From the NCBI RefSeq assembly GCF_016653355.1, contig NZ_NHSK01000092.1:1-61054 (forward strand): 61,054 nt of DNA. Direction: 5' to 3'. The DNA comes from Rhodoplanes elegans. Its GTDB lineage: Bacteria > Pseudomonadota > Alphaproteobacteria > Rhizobiales > Xanthobacteraceae. How positions within the stretch are numbered: position 1 is the stretch's first letter; each line of letters starts with the position of its first letter. The notes below the pieces were generated by a model that searched no databases, was not told the DNA's origin, and worked only from the letters and a program-made list of their open reading frames with translations. The translations under genes were made by a program, and so were the position numbers. Positions 1 through 9,176 of this stretch are shown piece by piece.

Positions 1-1439
1 CCAGGAACACGGCCCGGGCCGTGTTCCTGGAAGTGCATCGCCGCGGCGGCGACGGCATCGCGGGCGGCCGCTCGCTGGTCTGCGTGCTGCCGCACGGCGC
101 CCCGACCGACGCCAGCTACGAGGTGGGCGATCTCGATCTGCGCCTGCGGCTCGACCGGCCGGTGCGCTTCCAGGTCTACACCTCGACGCGCGAGGAGGAC
201 CGCGAGGTCGGCGACGTCGTCACGCCGACCGAGGACTTCGAGACGCTGCCGCCGCTGGAGACGGTCGCCACCGTGAAGCGCGCGAACGCGGCCGACGCGG
301 GCGCGACCGTGCCGGTGGCGCTCAAGGCGCGGCTCAACGAGCTGGGGCTCCTGCAGGTCGCCTGCCGCAGCCTCGACCCGCGCATCCGCGAGACCTGGCC
401 GCTGGAGTTCAATCTTCGTCCGGCCCCCGGCGCAGCCGGTCCGGCACCGCCCGCCGCCGCGAGCAGCGCCTCCGCGGCGGACGACCCCCCTGCCCTCGGC
501 GTCGCGCCGGAGAAGCTCGCCGAGGCGAAGTGTGCCATCGGCACGCTGGCCCAGCCGGCCGGCAAGAAGCAGAAGGTGTCCGCCCAGCGCATTCTCGACG
601 CCTTGGAAAAGGCGCTCGGCCGCCCGAAGGGCGAGTGGAGCGGCGTGCTGCTGCGCGAGCTGTGGGCGACGCTGGAGCAGCACGAGGCCGCCCGCGCCCT
701 CTCGGCCGATCACGAGGAGGCCTGGCTGATCCTCGCCGGCTTCCTGCTGCGCCCCGGCTTCGGCGTCACCATGGATGCGAGCCGCATCGATCGCCTGTGG
801 CAGATCGTGCGCGGCGGCCTGCGCTTCGCCGGCAAGCGCAGCAAGCTGCAGGAGTACATCCTGTGGCGCCGGCTCGCCGGTGGGCTCGACCGCGCCCGGC
901 AGGAGGCGCTGCTCGACGCCGAGCAGAACCGGCTGCTCGAGCCGAAGTCGGCACCGCCCGAGCTGATCCGCATGGCCGGTGCCTTCGAGCGGCTCGGCCA
1001 GGAGCAGAAGGCGGCGCTCGTCGAGGCGATGCTGACGACCGTGGTCGAGCTGGCCGCCGAGCAGAAGGATTGCGCCGCGTGGCTCGCGGCGCTCGGCCTG
1101 CTGCTCAACCGCACGCCGTTCCATGCCGGGCCCGAGACCGTGGTGCCGCCCGATCTGGTCGAGGCGACCTGGGACGCGCTGCGCCGGCTCGACTGGGCGA
1201 GCCCGAAATTCGAGGAGGCGCAGACCCTGTTCCTGCGCGCCGCCCGCGCCGTCGACGACCCGCGCCTGAACCCGCCGCGATCGTTGCGCGAAAGCATCGC
1301 CGGCAAGCTGGAGAAGAGCGGCGTGCCGGCGGCCCGCACGATGCGCCTGCGCGAGGTCGTGCCGGTCCAGCAGGCCGACCGCGCCAGCCTCTACGGCGAG
1401 GCCCTGCCGCCCGGCCTGATCCTCGGCGACGGCGGGTGA
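1..1439 (+). CDS. Hsp70-family protein with DUF3731-type C-terminal region (3' part only)
   Basis: The frame is open to the left edge, so this is the 3' end of a longer gene; the GTG at 21 is probably internal. The first ~125 visible residues look like the beta-sandwich substrate-binding domain of Hsp70/DnaK relatives, including LNELGLLQVACRS and WPLEFNLR. An Ala/Pro linker follows (about residues 128-155), then a long helical Ala/Leu/Arg-rich region that I read as the DUF3731 extension of non-canonical bacterial Hsp70 proteins. The ATPase domain lies outside the window. The likely role is a cytosolic chaperone-like ATPase of unknown client range. The Hsp70 assignment is fairly secure and the DUF number is from memory. 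Confidence 0.75.
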   Translation, partial: RNTARAVFLEVHRRGGDGIAGGRSLVCVLPHGAPTDASYEVGDLDLRLRLDRPVRFQVYTSTREEDREVGDVVTPTEDFETLPPLETVATVKRANAADAGATVPVALKARLNELGLLQVACRSLDPRIRETWPLEFNLRPAPGAAGPAPPAAASSASAADDPPALGVAPEKLAEAKCAIGTLAQPAGKKQKVSAQRILDALEKALGRPKGEWSGVLLRELWATLEQHEAARALSADHEEAWLILAGFLLRPGFGVTMDASRIDRLWQIVRGGLRFAGKRSKLQEYILWRRLAGGLDRARQEALLDAEQNRLLEPKSAPPELIRMAGAFERLGQEQKAALVEAMLTTVVELAAEQKDCAAWLAALGLLLNRTPFHAGPETVVPPDLVEATWDALRRLDWASPKFEEAQTLFLRAARAVDDPRLNPPRSLRESIAGKLEKSGVPAARTMRLREVVPVQQADRASLYGEALPPGLILGDGG

Positions 1440-1718
1440 TCACAGCCTCTCGGTGGTCGTCGTCCGCGCAGGCGGACGGCCCAGTATCCACCGGCGTTCG
1501 TTGTTTCAGTCGAAAGGCCGCGGCGTACTGGGTGCTCCGCCTTCGGAGCACGACCGAGGAGAGGCTTTGAACCTTGACTTGGCGACCCCTGCGTCGAGCC
1601 CGGCGCTGACATCGGAGCGGACAACGGGTCGGCAGGACAAGAGCGGCCCGATCCTGATAAACAGCGCACATCGCTCGCCGTCCGGGCGCAGCCAATCAGA
1701 ACATTGGGGAGGAAGACG
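1440..1718. other. Intergenic region with one hairpin
   Basis: No gene is supported here. A perfect 8-bp stem with a 4-nt loop (GTGCTCCG / CGGAGCAC, 1532-1551) has no T-run and looks like a fragment of a repeat rather than a terminator. The paaH ribosome-binding site (GGGGAGGA, 1706-1713) is at the right end. Confidence 0.5.
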
Positions 1719-3248
1719 ATGAACCAGGTTGGAGCCGCCCTGCCCTCCGGCGTGCCGGTCGCCGTGATCGGGGCCGGGACGATGGGGAGCGGCATCGCGC
1801 TCGTCGCCGCGCGGGCGGGGCATCCGGTGCTGCTGCACGACGCCGCGCCCGGTGCGATCCAGCGCGGCCTCGACGGGCTGCGCCGCGACCTCGACCGCCT
1901 GGTCGAGAAGGGCAAGCTGTCGGCACAGGCGCGCGACGCGCAGCTGGGCCGCATCGCGCCGCTGCCGAACATCGACGACATCGGCCCGGCCGGCTTCGTC
2001 ATCGAGGCGATCGTCGAAGACTTCGGCGTGAAGCGTGATCTGTTCCGCCGCATCGAGGCCGCCGTCGCGCCCGATGCGATCCTCTCCACCAACACCTCGT
2101 CGCTGTCGGTGACGGCGCTCGCCGCCGTGCTGGAGCGGCCGGAGCGCTTCCTCGGCGTCCACTTCTTCAACCCGGCGCCGATCCTGCCGCTGGTCGAGAT
2201 CGTCAGCGGCCATGTCACGACGCCGGCCGTCGCGGCGACGGCCTTCGCGACCTGCCTCGCCTGGGGCAAGACGCCGGTGCATTGCCGCTCGACCCCGGGC
2301 TTCATCGTCAACCGCGTCGCCCGCCCGTTCTACGGCGAGACGCTGCGGCTGATCGCCGAGGGCGCCGCGTCGCCTGCGACCCTCGACGCCATCCTGCGCG
2401 AGACCGGCGGCTTCCGCATGGGCCCGTGCGAGCTGATGGATCTGATCGGCCACGACGTGAACTACGCCGTCACCCGCACCGTGTGGGAGCTGCTGTTCCA
2501 GGATCCGCGCTACAAGCCGTCGCTGGTGCAGAAGGAGCTGGTCGACTCGCGACAGCTCGGTCGCAAGAGCGGCCGCGGCTTCTACGACTACGCCAAGGGT
2601 GCGGCGCCGCCCGTCGTGGACGACGCGCCCGCCGGGCCGCGGCCGAGCCGCGTGGTCATCGAAGGCGATCTCGGTCCGGCGGCGGCGCTCGCCGGTCTGG
2701 CGCAGGCGGCCGGCCTCACCGTCGAGACGCGCGACGGCGACGGCGTGATCAGGATCGACGGCGTCGCGCTCGCGCTCACCGACGGACGCAGCGCCACCGA
2801 ACGCTTCGCCTCGGAAGGCGGGCCCGAGAGTCTGTTCGACCTCGCCCTGGATTACGGCGCGGCGACGCGCATCGCCATCGCCGCGGCCGATCAGGCGCCG
2901 GCGGGTGCGTGCGCCGCGGCGGCCGGCTTCTTCCAGGCACTCGGAAAGCGCGTGTCGGTGCTCGACGACGCGCCCGGCCTCGTCGTGATGCGCACCGTCG
3001 CCATGCTGATCAACGAGGCGGCCGATGCCGCGCACCAGCAGGTCGCCAGCGCCGCCGACATCGATCTGTCGATGCTCAAGGGCGTCGCCTATCCGCGCGG
3101 GCCGCTCGCCTGGTGCGACGCGCTCGGCGCCGCCCGAGTCGCCGCCGTGATCGACGCGCTCGCGCACGCCTATGGCGAGGACCGCTACCGCACGGCGCCG
3201 CTGCTGCGCCGCCATGCCCTCACCGGGCGCCGATTTCACGCGACGTGA
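1719..3248 (+). CDS. paaH: 3-hydroxyacyl-CoA dehydrogenase, PaaH/PaaC type
   Basis: NAD-dependent oxidation of a 3-hydroxyacyl-CoA; in the phenylacetate pathway PaaH oxidises 3-hydroxyadipyl-CoA. The 509-residue protein starts with a Rossmann fold (VAVIGAGTMGSGIALVAARA, about residues 14-33). It has the family signature around HFFNPAPILPLVEIV, a C-terminal 3HCDH domain and a second, partial 3HCDH repeat near the end (INEAADAAHQQVAS). That two-repeat layout and length near 500 aa fit PaaH rather than the ~290-aa short enzymes. ATG 1719 is chosen because GGGGAGGA lies 5 nt upstream. No other paa genes are visible, so the substrate is inferred. It could serve another acyl-CoA pathway. Confidence 0.85.
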   Translation: MNQVGAALPSGVPVAVIGAGTMGSGIALVAARAGHPVLLHDAAPGAIQRGLDGLRRDLDRLVEKGKLSAQARDAQLGRIAPLPNIDDIGPAGFVIEAIVEDFGVKRDLFRRIEAAVAPDAILSTNTSSLSVTALAAVLERPERFLGVHFFNPAPILPLVEIVSGHVTTPAVAATAFATCLAWGKTPVHCRSTPGFIVNRVARPFYGETLRLIAEGAASPATLDAILRETGGFRMGPCELMDLIGHDVNYAVTRTVWELLFQDPRYKPSLVQKELVDSRQLGRKSGRGFYDYAKGAAPPVVDDAPAGPRPSRVVIEGDLGPAAALAGLAQAAGLTVETRDGDGVIRIDGVALALTDGRSATERFASEGGPESLFDLALDYGAATRIAIAAADQAPAGACAAAAGFFQALGKRVSVLDDAPGLVVMRTVAMLINEAADAAHQQVASAADIDLSMLKGVAYPRGPLAWCDALGAARVAAVIDALAHAYGEDRYRTAPLLRRHALTGRRFHAT

Positions 3249-3479
3249 TGGCGCTGCTTACAGTCAGCTCGGAGGCACATACCAACGGCCCCAAAACCTC
3301 GACCCGTCATCCTGAGGTGCTCGCCGTAGGCGAGCCTCGAAGGATGCGGCCCGGGCGCCCTGGACATTCCGGGGCGGCGCGCTGCGTCGAACCCGGAATC
3401 CAGCCAAGGATATGGAGCTCGCCGCTGAATTCCGGGTTCGCGCGCTGTCGCGCGCATCCCGGAATGCCCGGGGACGCCA
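3249..3479. repeat. Intergenic palindromic repeats between convergent genes
   Basis: Two repeat types fill the gap. At 3306-3348 the segments CATCCTGAGGTGCTCGCC and GGCGAGCCTCGAAGGATG form an interrupted inverted repeat. At 3365-3472 a second, longer palindrome pairs CATTCCGGGG-type ends (GGAATCCAG and GAATTCCGGG inside it). The second type recurs at 27526-27663. A variant of the first appears at 59969-60013. They probably act as REP-like elements or transcription barriers. Confidence 0.7.
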
Positions 3480-4691
3480 TCACGGCGTCGTCGGATCCTT
3501 CACGGCCTCGAACCGGTCGAACTCGACATTGACCAGCGCACCGTTCACCCGCTCGGTCTTGCGGATGTAGACGGTCTGGACGATGTCGCGCGTCGCGGCG
3601 TCGATGGTGATCGGGCCGCGCGGGCTCTCGAAGGAAAGCCCCGACAACGCGGTCATCACCGCCTCGCCGTCGAGGCTGCCGCCGGTCTTTTCCAGCGCCA
3701 GCGCGAGCGCCTGCATGCCGTCGTACGCAGCGACAGAAAAATAGCTCGGGCGCATCGCCGGTCCGGCGATGCGCCCGATGCCGTCGACGAAGGCGCGGTT
3801 CTTCGCCGACTCGTGTGCGAACGAATAGTGGTGCGACGTGATCAGACCGAGCGCGACGTCGCCGGTCGCCTCGAGATAGCTGTCGTCGGTCGCCTCGCCG
3901 GTCGCTATCAGTCTTATGCCCGCCTCCTCCAACCCGCGCTCCTTCGCGGCCTTGAGAAACGCGCGGGGCATCGGGCCGGACGGGAAGAAGAAGAACACGG
4001 CCTCCGGCTTCTCGTCCTTGATGCGCTGGACGTAGGCCGAGAAGTCCGGATTGGCGAGCGGGACACGCAGCCGGCCGACCACGCGGCCGCCCGCCGCCGT
4101 GAACGCCTTGTCGAAGGCGCTCTCCGCGTCGTGGCCGGGGCCATAGTCGGCGACCACCGTGAAGGCGCGGGCGATGCCGTTCTTCGCCGCCCACCGCCCC
4201 ATGGGGTCGGACACCTGCCGGACCGTGAAGGACACGCGGGCGACGAAGGGTGACTGGGTGGTGATGCCGGACGACGCCGCGTTCATCACGATCGCCGGGA
4301 CGCGGGCCTCGCGCGCGACGGCGCCGACCGCGAAGGCGTTCGGGCTGAAGTCGAGCCCGGCGAGCACGTGCACCTTGTCTCTCACCACAAGCTCCTGGGC
4401 GAGCCGCTTGGCGAGCTCGGGCTGGGCGCCCGGCGCATCCCTTCGGATGATCTCGACCGACCGCCCGGCGAGCCGGCCACCGTTCTCCGACAACCACAGC
4501 GCCATGCCGGCATCGAACTGCCGGCCGTAATCCGCATAGGCACCGGAATAGGACGCGATCACGCCGATGCGGATCGGAGGATCGGCGGCACCGGCACGCG
4601 TCGCGACGGCCGCGAGCGCCGCGAGCACGACGACGGCGGCAGTCGCGATGATGAGGGCGGCCGGCCGACGGCGGGCGGACGGACTGGACAT
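3480..4691 (-). CDS. Periplasmic binding protein, branched-chain amino acid (LivJ/Leu-Ile-Val) type
   Basis: 403-residue exported solute-binding protein of type I periplasmic fold. Residues 1-35 are a signal peptide: a basic n-region (ARRRP), a long hydrophobic stretch and an Ala-rich cleavage region. The mature protein starts IRIGVIASYSGAYADYGRQ, the typical opening of Leu/Ile/Val-binding relatives. No permease or ATPase genes of the Liv family are adjacent, so the transporter partner must be encoded elsewhere. ATG 4691 is preferred to the TTG at 4697. The ligand cannot be told; this large family also binds amides, urea and aromatic acids. Confidence 0.85.
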   Translation of the reverse strand: MSSPSARRRPAALIIATAAVVVLAALAAVATRAGAADPPIRIGVIASYSGAYADYGRQFDAGMALWLSENGGRLAGRSVEIIRRDAPGAQPELAKRLAQELVVRDKVHVLAGLDFSPNAFAVGAVAREARVPAIVMNAASSGITTQSPFVARVSFTVRQVSDPMGRWAAKNGIARAFTVVADYGPGHDAESAFDKAFTAAGGRVVGRLRVPLANPDFSAYVQRIKDEKPEAVFFFFPSGPMPRAFLKAAKERGLEEAGIRLIATGEATDDSYLEATGDVALGLITSHHYSFAHESAKNRAFVDGIGRIAGPAMRPSYFSVAAYDGMQALALALEKTGGSLDGEAVMTALSGLSFESPRGPITIDAATRDIVQTVYIRKTERVNGALVNVEFDRFEAVKDPTTP

Positions 4692-4969
4692 CGTCAAGGT
4701 CGAGGCTCCCGTGTGAAGCTCTGCACCCGCGGGGGTGGCGGTGTGTCGTTCGGTGCTCCCGCCGGACGAGCGCCGGCGTCGAGGATCCGCGGCCGCGGAC
4801 CGAATCCGCGAGCCGCACCGTAGCGTATCCCCGTCGCCGCGGCCGCAGCCGCGGCATCTCGGTACCCTTTCCGATCACGCGGGAGCGCGGACGCCCCGCC
4901 GACGCTGTGTGCTTCACGTCCCCGTGACGGACCGGAAAAGCGCCGCGCGTCCGACGTCGCGGCGCGGTC

Positions 4970-5019
4970 GTGTCATGCCGCTGTCGCGTCACTGTCACGC
5001 ATCGTGAAGTACGTATTAA
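4970..5019 (+). promoter_or_regulatory. Pho box (three tandem half-sites) and pst promoter
   Basis: Three 7-bp repeats lie exactly 11 bp apart: GTGTCAT (4970), CTGTCGC (4981) and CTGTCAC (4992). This matches the PhoB-binding pattern CTGTCAT-N4-CTGTCAT. A weak -10 candidate (TACGTA 5010-5015, or TATTAA 5014-5019) follows at about the spacing seen in Pho promoters, where PhoB replaces -35 recognition. This indicates phosphate-starvation induction of the pstS operon. No phoB or phoR gene is in the window. Confidence 0.85.
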
Positions 5020-5197
5020 CCGGGCCGCGGACAGGCGCGGACCCGGGCCGGTCGGCCCGCCGAAACGATCCGTCGCAGCCGCTCATGGGCGCTGCGGGGA
5101 GAAGTTTGCTGTGCCGTCGTCTGATGTGCCGTCTCGGTGCGAGGAGGGGTCCGTGCGTGGCCTGTCGACCCCGCGAGGACGTCCGGTCCCGCCCGAA

Positions 5198-5236
5198 ACA
5201 CCCACCGAGCACACCCACCGAGCACATCCGCCGAGC
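5198..5236. repeat. 13-bp tandem repeat in the pstS leader
   Basis: Two identical copies of ACACCCACCGAGC (5198-5210, 5211-5223) are followed by a third with two mismatches (ACATCCGCCGAGC, 5224-5236). They lie in the ~250-nt untranslated leader just upstream of the pstS ribosome-binding site. Function unknown. Confidence 0.8.
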
Positions 5237-5271
5237 TGCTCGAATCCCATGTCGAAGCAAAGGACATCGTC

Positions 5272-6315
5272 GTGATCCATCGTTCGTTTCGCGCGCCGCT
5301 TCTCGCCGCCGCCCTGGTGGCGGTCGGCCTCGCGGTCCCCGGTCCGCAGGGCGTCGCGACCGCGCAGGAGATGCGCTTGATCGGCTCGGGGGCAAGCTTC
5401 CCGTTCCCGATCTACTCGGCCTGGTTCAAGCAGTTCAGCAAGGACAACAAGGTCATCGTCGACTACCAGGCAAAGGGCTCGGGCGCCGGCATCCAGGACT
5501 TCGTCAACAAGACGGTGGACTTCGCCGCCAGCGACGCGGCCATGACCGACGCCGAGATGGCCAAAGTCGACGGTGGCGTGGTGCTGATCCCGATCACGGC
5601 CGGCGAGATCGTGCTGGCCTACAATCTGCCCGGCAATCCGATCGGCCTGAAGCTGCCGCGCGACGTCTACCCGCAGATCTTCTCCGGCAAGATCACCAAG
5701 TGGAACGACCCCAAGCTGGTCGCCGCCAATCCCGACCTGAAGCTGCCCGACCTGCCGATCACGGTGGTGCGGCGCTCGGACTCGAGCGGCACGACCTTCG
5801 TGTTCACCAAGCACCTCGCGACCATCGACGCCGACTTCGCCAAGGCGATCGGCAGCGGCACCACGGTCGAGTGGCCGAAGAGCGACAAGATCGTCGGCGC
5901 GCCGAAGAACGACGGCGTCACCGCCACGGTGAAGCAGACGCCCGGCGCGATCGGCTACATCGAGTACGGCTACGCCAAGCTGACCAAGACCAACGCGGCG
6001 CTCCTGCAGAACAAGGCCGGCCAGTACGTCGCGCCGAGCGACAAGTCGGGCGCCGCGACGCTCGCGGCCGCCAAGCTCGGCCCCGACCTGCGCGGCTGGA
6101 TCGAGGATCCGGAGGGCGCCGAGTCCTACCCGATCGCCACCTTCACCTGGCTGCTCTTCTACAAGAAGCAGGATCCGAAGAAGGCCGAGATCCTGCGCAA
6201 CCTGGTCGACTACGCCGCGACCAAGGGCCAGACGATCGCCGACAGCATGGGCTACATCCCGCTGCCGGCCCCGGTGGTCGAGAAGATCAAGGCCGCCGCC
6301 AAGGACATCCAGTAG
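5272..6315 (+). CDS. pstS: Phosphate ABC transporter, periplasmic phosphate-binding protein
   Basis: Binds orthophosphate in the periplasm and delivers it to PstCA. The 347-residue protein has a signal peptide (about residues 1-27, ending VATAQ) and then LIGSGASFPFPIYSAWF, the conserved PstS opening. SGTTFVFTKHL carries the phosphate-contacting Ser-Gly-Thr loop, and GAIGYIEYGYA is also typical. I chose GTG 5272 because AAAGGA (5259-5264) precedes it at good spacing and it gives a clean signal peptide; the frame stays open upstream to 5137. First gene of the pstSCAB-pstS operon, behind the Pho box. Confidence 0.95.
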   Translation: MIHRSFRAPLLAAALVAVGLAVPGPQGVATAQEMRLIGSGASFPFPIYSAWFKQFSKDNKVIVDYQAKGSGAGIQDFVNKTVDFAASDAAMTDAEMAKVDGGVVLIPITAGEIVLAYNLPGNPIGLKLPRDVYPQIFSGKITKWNDPKLVAANPDLKLPDLPITVVRRSDSSGTTFVFTKHLATIDADFAKAIGSGTTVEWPKSDKIVGAPKNDGVTATVKQTPGAIGYIEYGYAKLTKTNAALLQNKAGQYVAPSDKSGAATLAAAKLGPDLRGWIEDPEGAESYPIATFTWLLFYKKQDPKKAEILRNLVDYAATKGQTIADSMGYIPLPAPVVEKIKAAAKDIQ

Positions 6316-6431
6316 CCGCCGCCCGCGCCCCGGCGGTCCGCATTCCGGCGGACCGCCGGCCGTGAGCCCGCGTTTCAGAGCCCGATCGGTTCCGCCGCAC
6401 CACCGGACGCCGAGCAGTACGGACGCCGAGC

Positions 6432-7409
6432 ATGTCGAACCATCCCTTCGCCCTCGCCGCCCCGCCCGGCGCCGTGACCCAGGCGCCGTCGGGGCCCGAT
6501 TACATCGTCGACCGCGCCTTCCGGTCGCTCGCCTGGCTCGCCGCCGCGCTGATCCTGGTGCTGGTCGCCTACATCGTGTGGAAGATCGGCGGCCAGGCGC
6601 TGCCGGCGATCCGCGACTATCACATCGACTTCCTCACCGGCTCGAGCTGGAACGTGCAGGAGAAGCGCTTCGGCATCCTCCCCGCCATCTGGGGCACGCT
6701 CTACTCGTCGCTGCTGGCGCTGGCGATCGGCGGCTTCTTCGGGCTGACCGTCGCGATCTTCCTCACCCAGGGCTTCCTGCCGGCCCGCGTCGCCTTCCTG
6801 TTCCGCTTGGTCGTCGAGATGCTGGCCGCGATCCCGAGCGTTGTGTTCGGCCTGTGGGGCATCTTCGTCGTCATCCCGGCGATCCGCCCGGCCGCCAACT
6901 GGCTCAACGAGACGCTCGGCTTCGTCCCGTTCTTCGGCACCTCGCTCTCGGGCCCCGGCCTGCTGCCCGCCGCCATCGTGCTCGCCATCATGGTGCTGCC
7001 GACCGTCGCGGCGATCTCCCAGGACGCGCTCAACGCCGTGCCCTACCGCACCAAGGAGGCCGCCTTCGGCATGGGCGCCACCAAGTGGGAGGTGATCCTC
7101 AAGGTGATGGTGCCGACCGCCGCCGGCGGCATCTTCTCGGCCATGGTGCTGGGCTTCGGCCGGGCGCTCGGCGAGACGATGGCGCTCGCCATGCTGATCG
7201 GCAACTCCAACCAGCTCACCCTGTCGCTGTTCGCGCCGGCCGAGACGCTCGCGGCCCTGCTCGCCTCGCACTTCCCCGAGGCCGGCCCGGTCGAGGTCGA
7301 GGCGCTGATGTACGCGGCCCTCGTCCTCCTCGCCATCACGCTCGTCGTCAACATCGCCGGCATCGGCCTGCTCACTCTCACGCAGCGAAAGATCTCGGGT
7401 AAGGCATGA
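6432..7409 (+). CDS. pstC: Phosphate ABC transporter permease PstC
   Basis: Inner-membrane subunit forming the phosphate channel with PstA. 325 residues, with an N-terminal membrane segment (about residues 29-50), a periplasmic loop, then a MetI-type permease core of five further segments. The EAA-type loop that contacts PstB is in the KEAAFGMGATKWEVILKVMVP region, the usual cytoplasmic coupling motif. Its ATGA overlaps the pstA start by 4 nt, indicating translational coupling. Confidence 0.95.
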   Translation: MSNHPFALAAPPGAVTQAPSGPDYIVDRAFRSLAWLAAALILVLVAYIVWKIGGQALPAIRDYHIDFLTGSSWNVQEKRFGILPAIWGTLYSSLLALAIGGFFGLTVAIFLTQGFLPARVAFLFRLVVEMLAAIPSVVFGLWGIFVVIPAIRPAANWLNETLGFVPFFGTSLSGPGLLPAAIVLAIMVLPTVAAISQDALNAVPYRTKEAAFGMGATKWEVILKVMVPTAAGGIFSAMVLGFGRALGETMALAMLIGNSNQLTLSLFAPAETLAALLASHFPEAGPVEVEALMYAALVLLAITLVVNIAGIGLLTLTQRKISGKA

Positions 7410-8317
7410 CCGACCTCGCCGCCCCCTCCGGAAGCGTCCCGCCGATCGCCGGCGGCACCTCCTCGATGCCCGACCTCGCCCATTCGTGGTCCGAACGTCG
7501 CGCCGTCACCAACGTCCTGCTCACCGCGGGCGCCTGGTCGATCGCCGTCCTCGCCGCGGTGCCGCTGTTCTCGGTCCTGTACATGCTGATCGTCGAGGGC
7601 GGCTCGCGGCTCTCGCTCGAGCTGTTCACCGAGCTGCCACCGGCCGGCTTCGAGATGGGCGGCGGCTTCGGCAACGCCATCCTGGGCACCGTGGTGATGG
7701 TCGGCATCGCCGCCGCGATCAGCATCCCGTTCGGCGTGCTGGCCGCCGTCTACCTGTCGGAGCTCGGCCCGGACGACCGCCTCGGCCGCACCGCGCGCTT
7801 CCTCTCCAAGGTGCTGACCGGCTTCCCCTCGATCCTGGCCGGCGTGTTCTGCTACGCCGTCGTGGTGCTCGCCATGGGCACCTATTCGGCGCTCGCCGGC
7901 GGCATCGCGCTGTCGCTGCTGATGCTGCCGACCGTCATCCTCACCGCCGAGGAGGCGATGAAGATGGTCCCGCGCAAGATGAAGGACGCGGCGCTCGGCA
8001 TCGGCTGCACCAGGACCCAGATGATCTGGAAGGTGGTGCTGCCGACCGCGCTGCCCGGCATCGCCACCGGCGTGATGCTCGGCGTCGCGCGCGTCTCCGG
8101 TGAATCGGCGCCGCTCCTGTTCACGGCCCTGTTCAGCAACTACTGGCTCGGCCGGGTCAGCGAGCCGACCGCCTCGCTGTCGATCCTCATCTTCAACTTC
8201 TCCAGCATGCCGTTCGAGAACCAGATCCAGCTCGCCTGGGCCGCGTCGCTCGTCCTCGTGCTGATCGTACTGGTGTTCAACGTGCTCAGCCGCCTGCTCG
8301 GCCGGCCGAAGTACTAG
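7406..8317 (+). CDS. pstA: Phosphate ABC transporter permease PstA
   Basis: 303-residue partner permease of PstC. It has an N-terminal hydrophobic segment (about residues 33-58) and a MetI-type core. The PstB coupling motif is in the KMKDAALGIGCTRTQMIWKV region. The start overlaps the pstC stop. The stop codon lies inside the strong ribosome-binding site of pstB, so the three genes are read as one unit. Confidence 0.95.
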   Translation: MTDLAAPSGSVPPIAGGTSSMPDLAHSWSERRAVTNVLLTAGAWSIAVLAAVPLFSVLYMLIVEGGSRLSLELFTELPPAGFEMGGGFGNAILGTVVMVGIAAAISIPFGVLAAVYLSELGPDDRLGRTARFLSKVLTGFPSILAGVFCYAVVVLAMGTYSALAGGIALSLLMLPTVILTAEEAMKMVPRKMKDAALGIGCTRTQMIWKVVLPTALPGIATGVMLGVARVSGESAPLLFTALFSNYWLGRVSEPTASLSILIFNFSSMPFENQIQLAWAASLVLVLIVLVFNVLSRLLGRPKY

Positions 8318-8326
8318 GAGGTGATC
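8316..8326 (+). promoter_or_regulatory. Near-perfect Shine-Dalgarno site of pstB
   Basis: AGGAGGTGATC matches the complement of the 16S rRNA 3' end over 11 nt and directly precedes ATG 8327. This decides the start in favour of ATG 8327 over the GTG at 8321, which lies inside the site. Confidence 0.8.
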
Positions 8327-9157
8327 ATGAGCGCCGTGGAAGCCATCCGGGATCAGGGTCCCTCCGCCGCACCGGCCGTGGCGAGCGAGATCGCCATCGA
8401 CTGCCGTGTCAGCAAGATCATGTACGGGCAGTTCCTCGCGGTCCGCGACAGCCACGTGCCGATCCAGAAGGGCAAGATCACCGGCTTCATCGGACCGTCG
8501 GGCTGCGGCAAGAGCACGGTGTTGCGCAGCCTCAACCGCATGAACGACCTGATCGACGGCTTCCGGCTCGAGGGCAACGTCCACTTCCTCGGCCAGGACA
8601 TCTACGACAAGGCGGTCGATCCGGTCGTGGTGCGCCGCTACATCGGCATGGTGTTCCAGCAGCCGAACCCGTTCGCGATGAGCATCTTCGACAACGTCGC
8701 CTTCGGCCTGCGGCTGAACAAGTTCAAGGGCGACGTCGCCGAGCGGGTCGAGCACGCGCTGCGCCGCGCCGCGCTGTGGGACGAGGTGAAGGACAAGCTC
8801 AAGGCGAGCGGCCTGTCGCTCTCGGGCGGCCAGCAGCAGCGCCTGTGCATCGCCCGCGCGGTGGCGACCGAGCCGAGCGTGCTGCTGATGGACGAGCCGT
8901 GCTCGGCGCTCGACCCGATCGCCACGCGGCGCATCGAGGAGCTGATGCTGGAGCTGCGCAAGGACTACACGATCGCGCTCGTCACCCACAACATGCAGCA
9001 GGCGACCCGCGTCGCCGACATCACGGCGTTCTTCGCCGTCGACATCTCCAAGGGCGGCCGCACCGGCTATCTCGTCGAGATGGACGAGACGGCGCGGGTG
9101 TTCGAGAGCCCGCGCGAGCAGCTCACCAAGGACTATATCGGCGGCAAGTTCAGCTGA
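8327..9157 (+). CDS. pstB: Phosphate ABC transporter ATPase PstB
   Basis: Cytoplasmic ATPase that powers PstSCA phosphate uptake. The 276 residues contain Walker A (GPSGCGKST), a Q-loop ([10 protein letters not shown]), the ABC signature ([14 protein letters not shown]), Walker B ([12 protein letters not shown]) and the H-loop ([10 protein letters not shown]). The PstB-specific [14 protein letters not shown] stretch after Walker A is present. Length is normal for PstB. Confidence 0.96.
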   Translation: MSAVEAIRDQGPSAAPAVASEIAIDCRVSKIMYGQFLAVRDSHVPIQKGKITGFIGPSGCGKSTVLRSLNRMNDLIDGFRLEGNVHFLGQDIYDKAVDPVVVRRYIGMVFQQPNPFAMSIFDNVAFGLRLNKFKGDVAERVEHALRRAALWDEVKDKLKASGLSLSGGQQQRLCIARAVATEPSVLLMDEPCSALDPIATRRIEELMLELRKDYTIALVTHNMQQATRVADITAFFAVDISKGGRTGYLVEMDETARVFESPREQLTKDYIGGKFS

Positions 9158-9176
9158 TCGTCGGCAGGAGGCTTCC

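Noticed and set aside
1531-1552. Terminator after the Hsp70-like gene
   Set aside because: Perfect short hairpin but no T-run, about 95 nt past the stop; more like a repeat fragment.
5137-5271. Longer pstS reading frame from 5137
   Set aside because: The extra segment is Pro/Arg/His-rich, covers the 13-bp repeats, and would bury the signal peptide.
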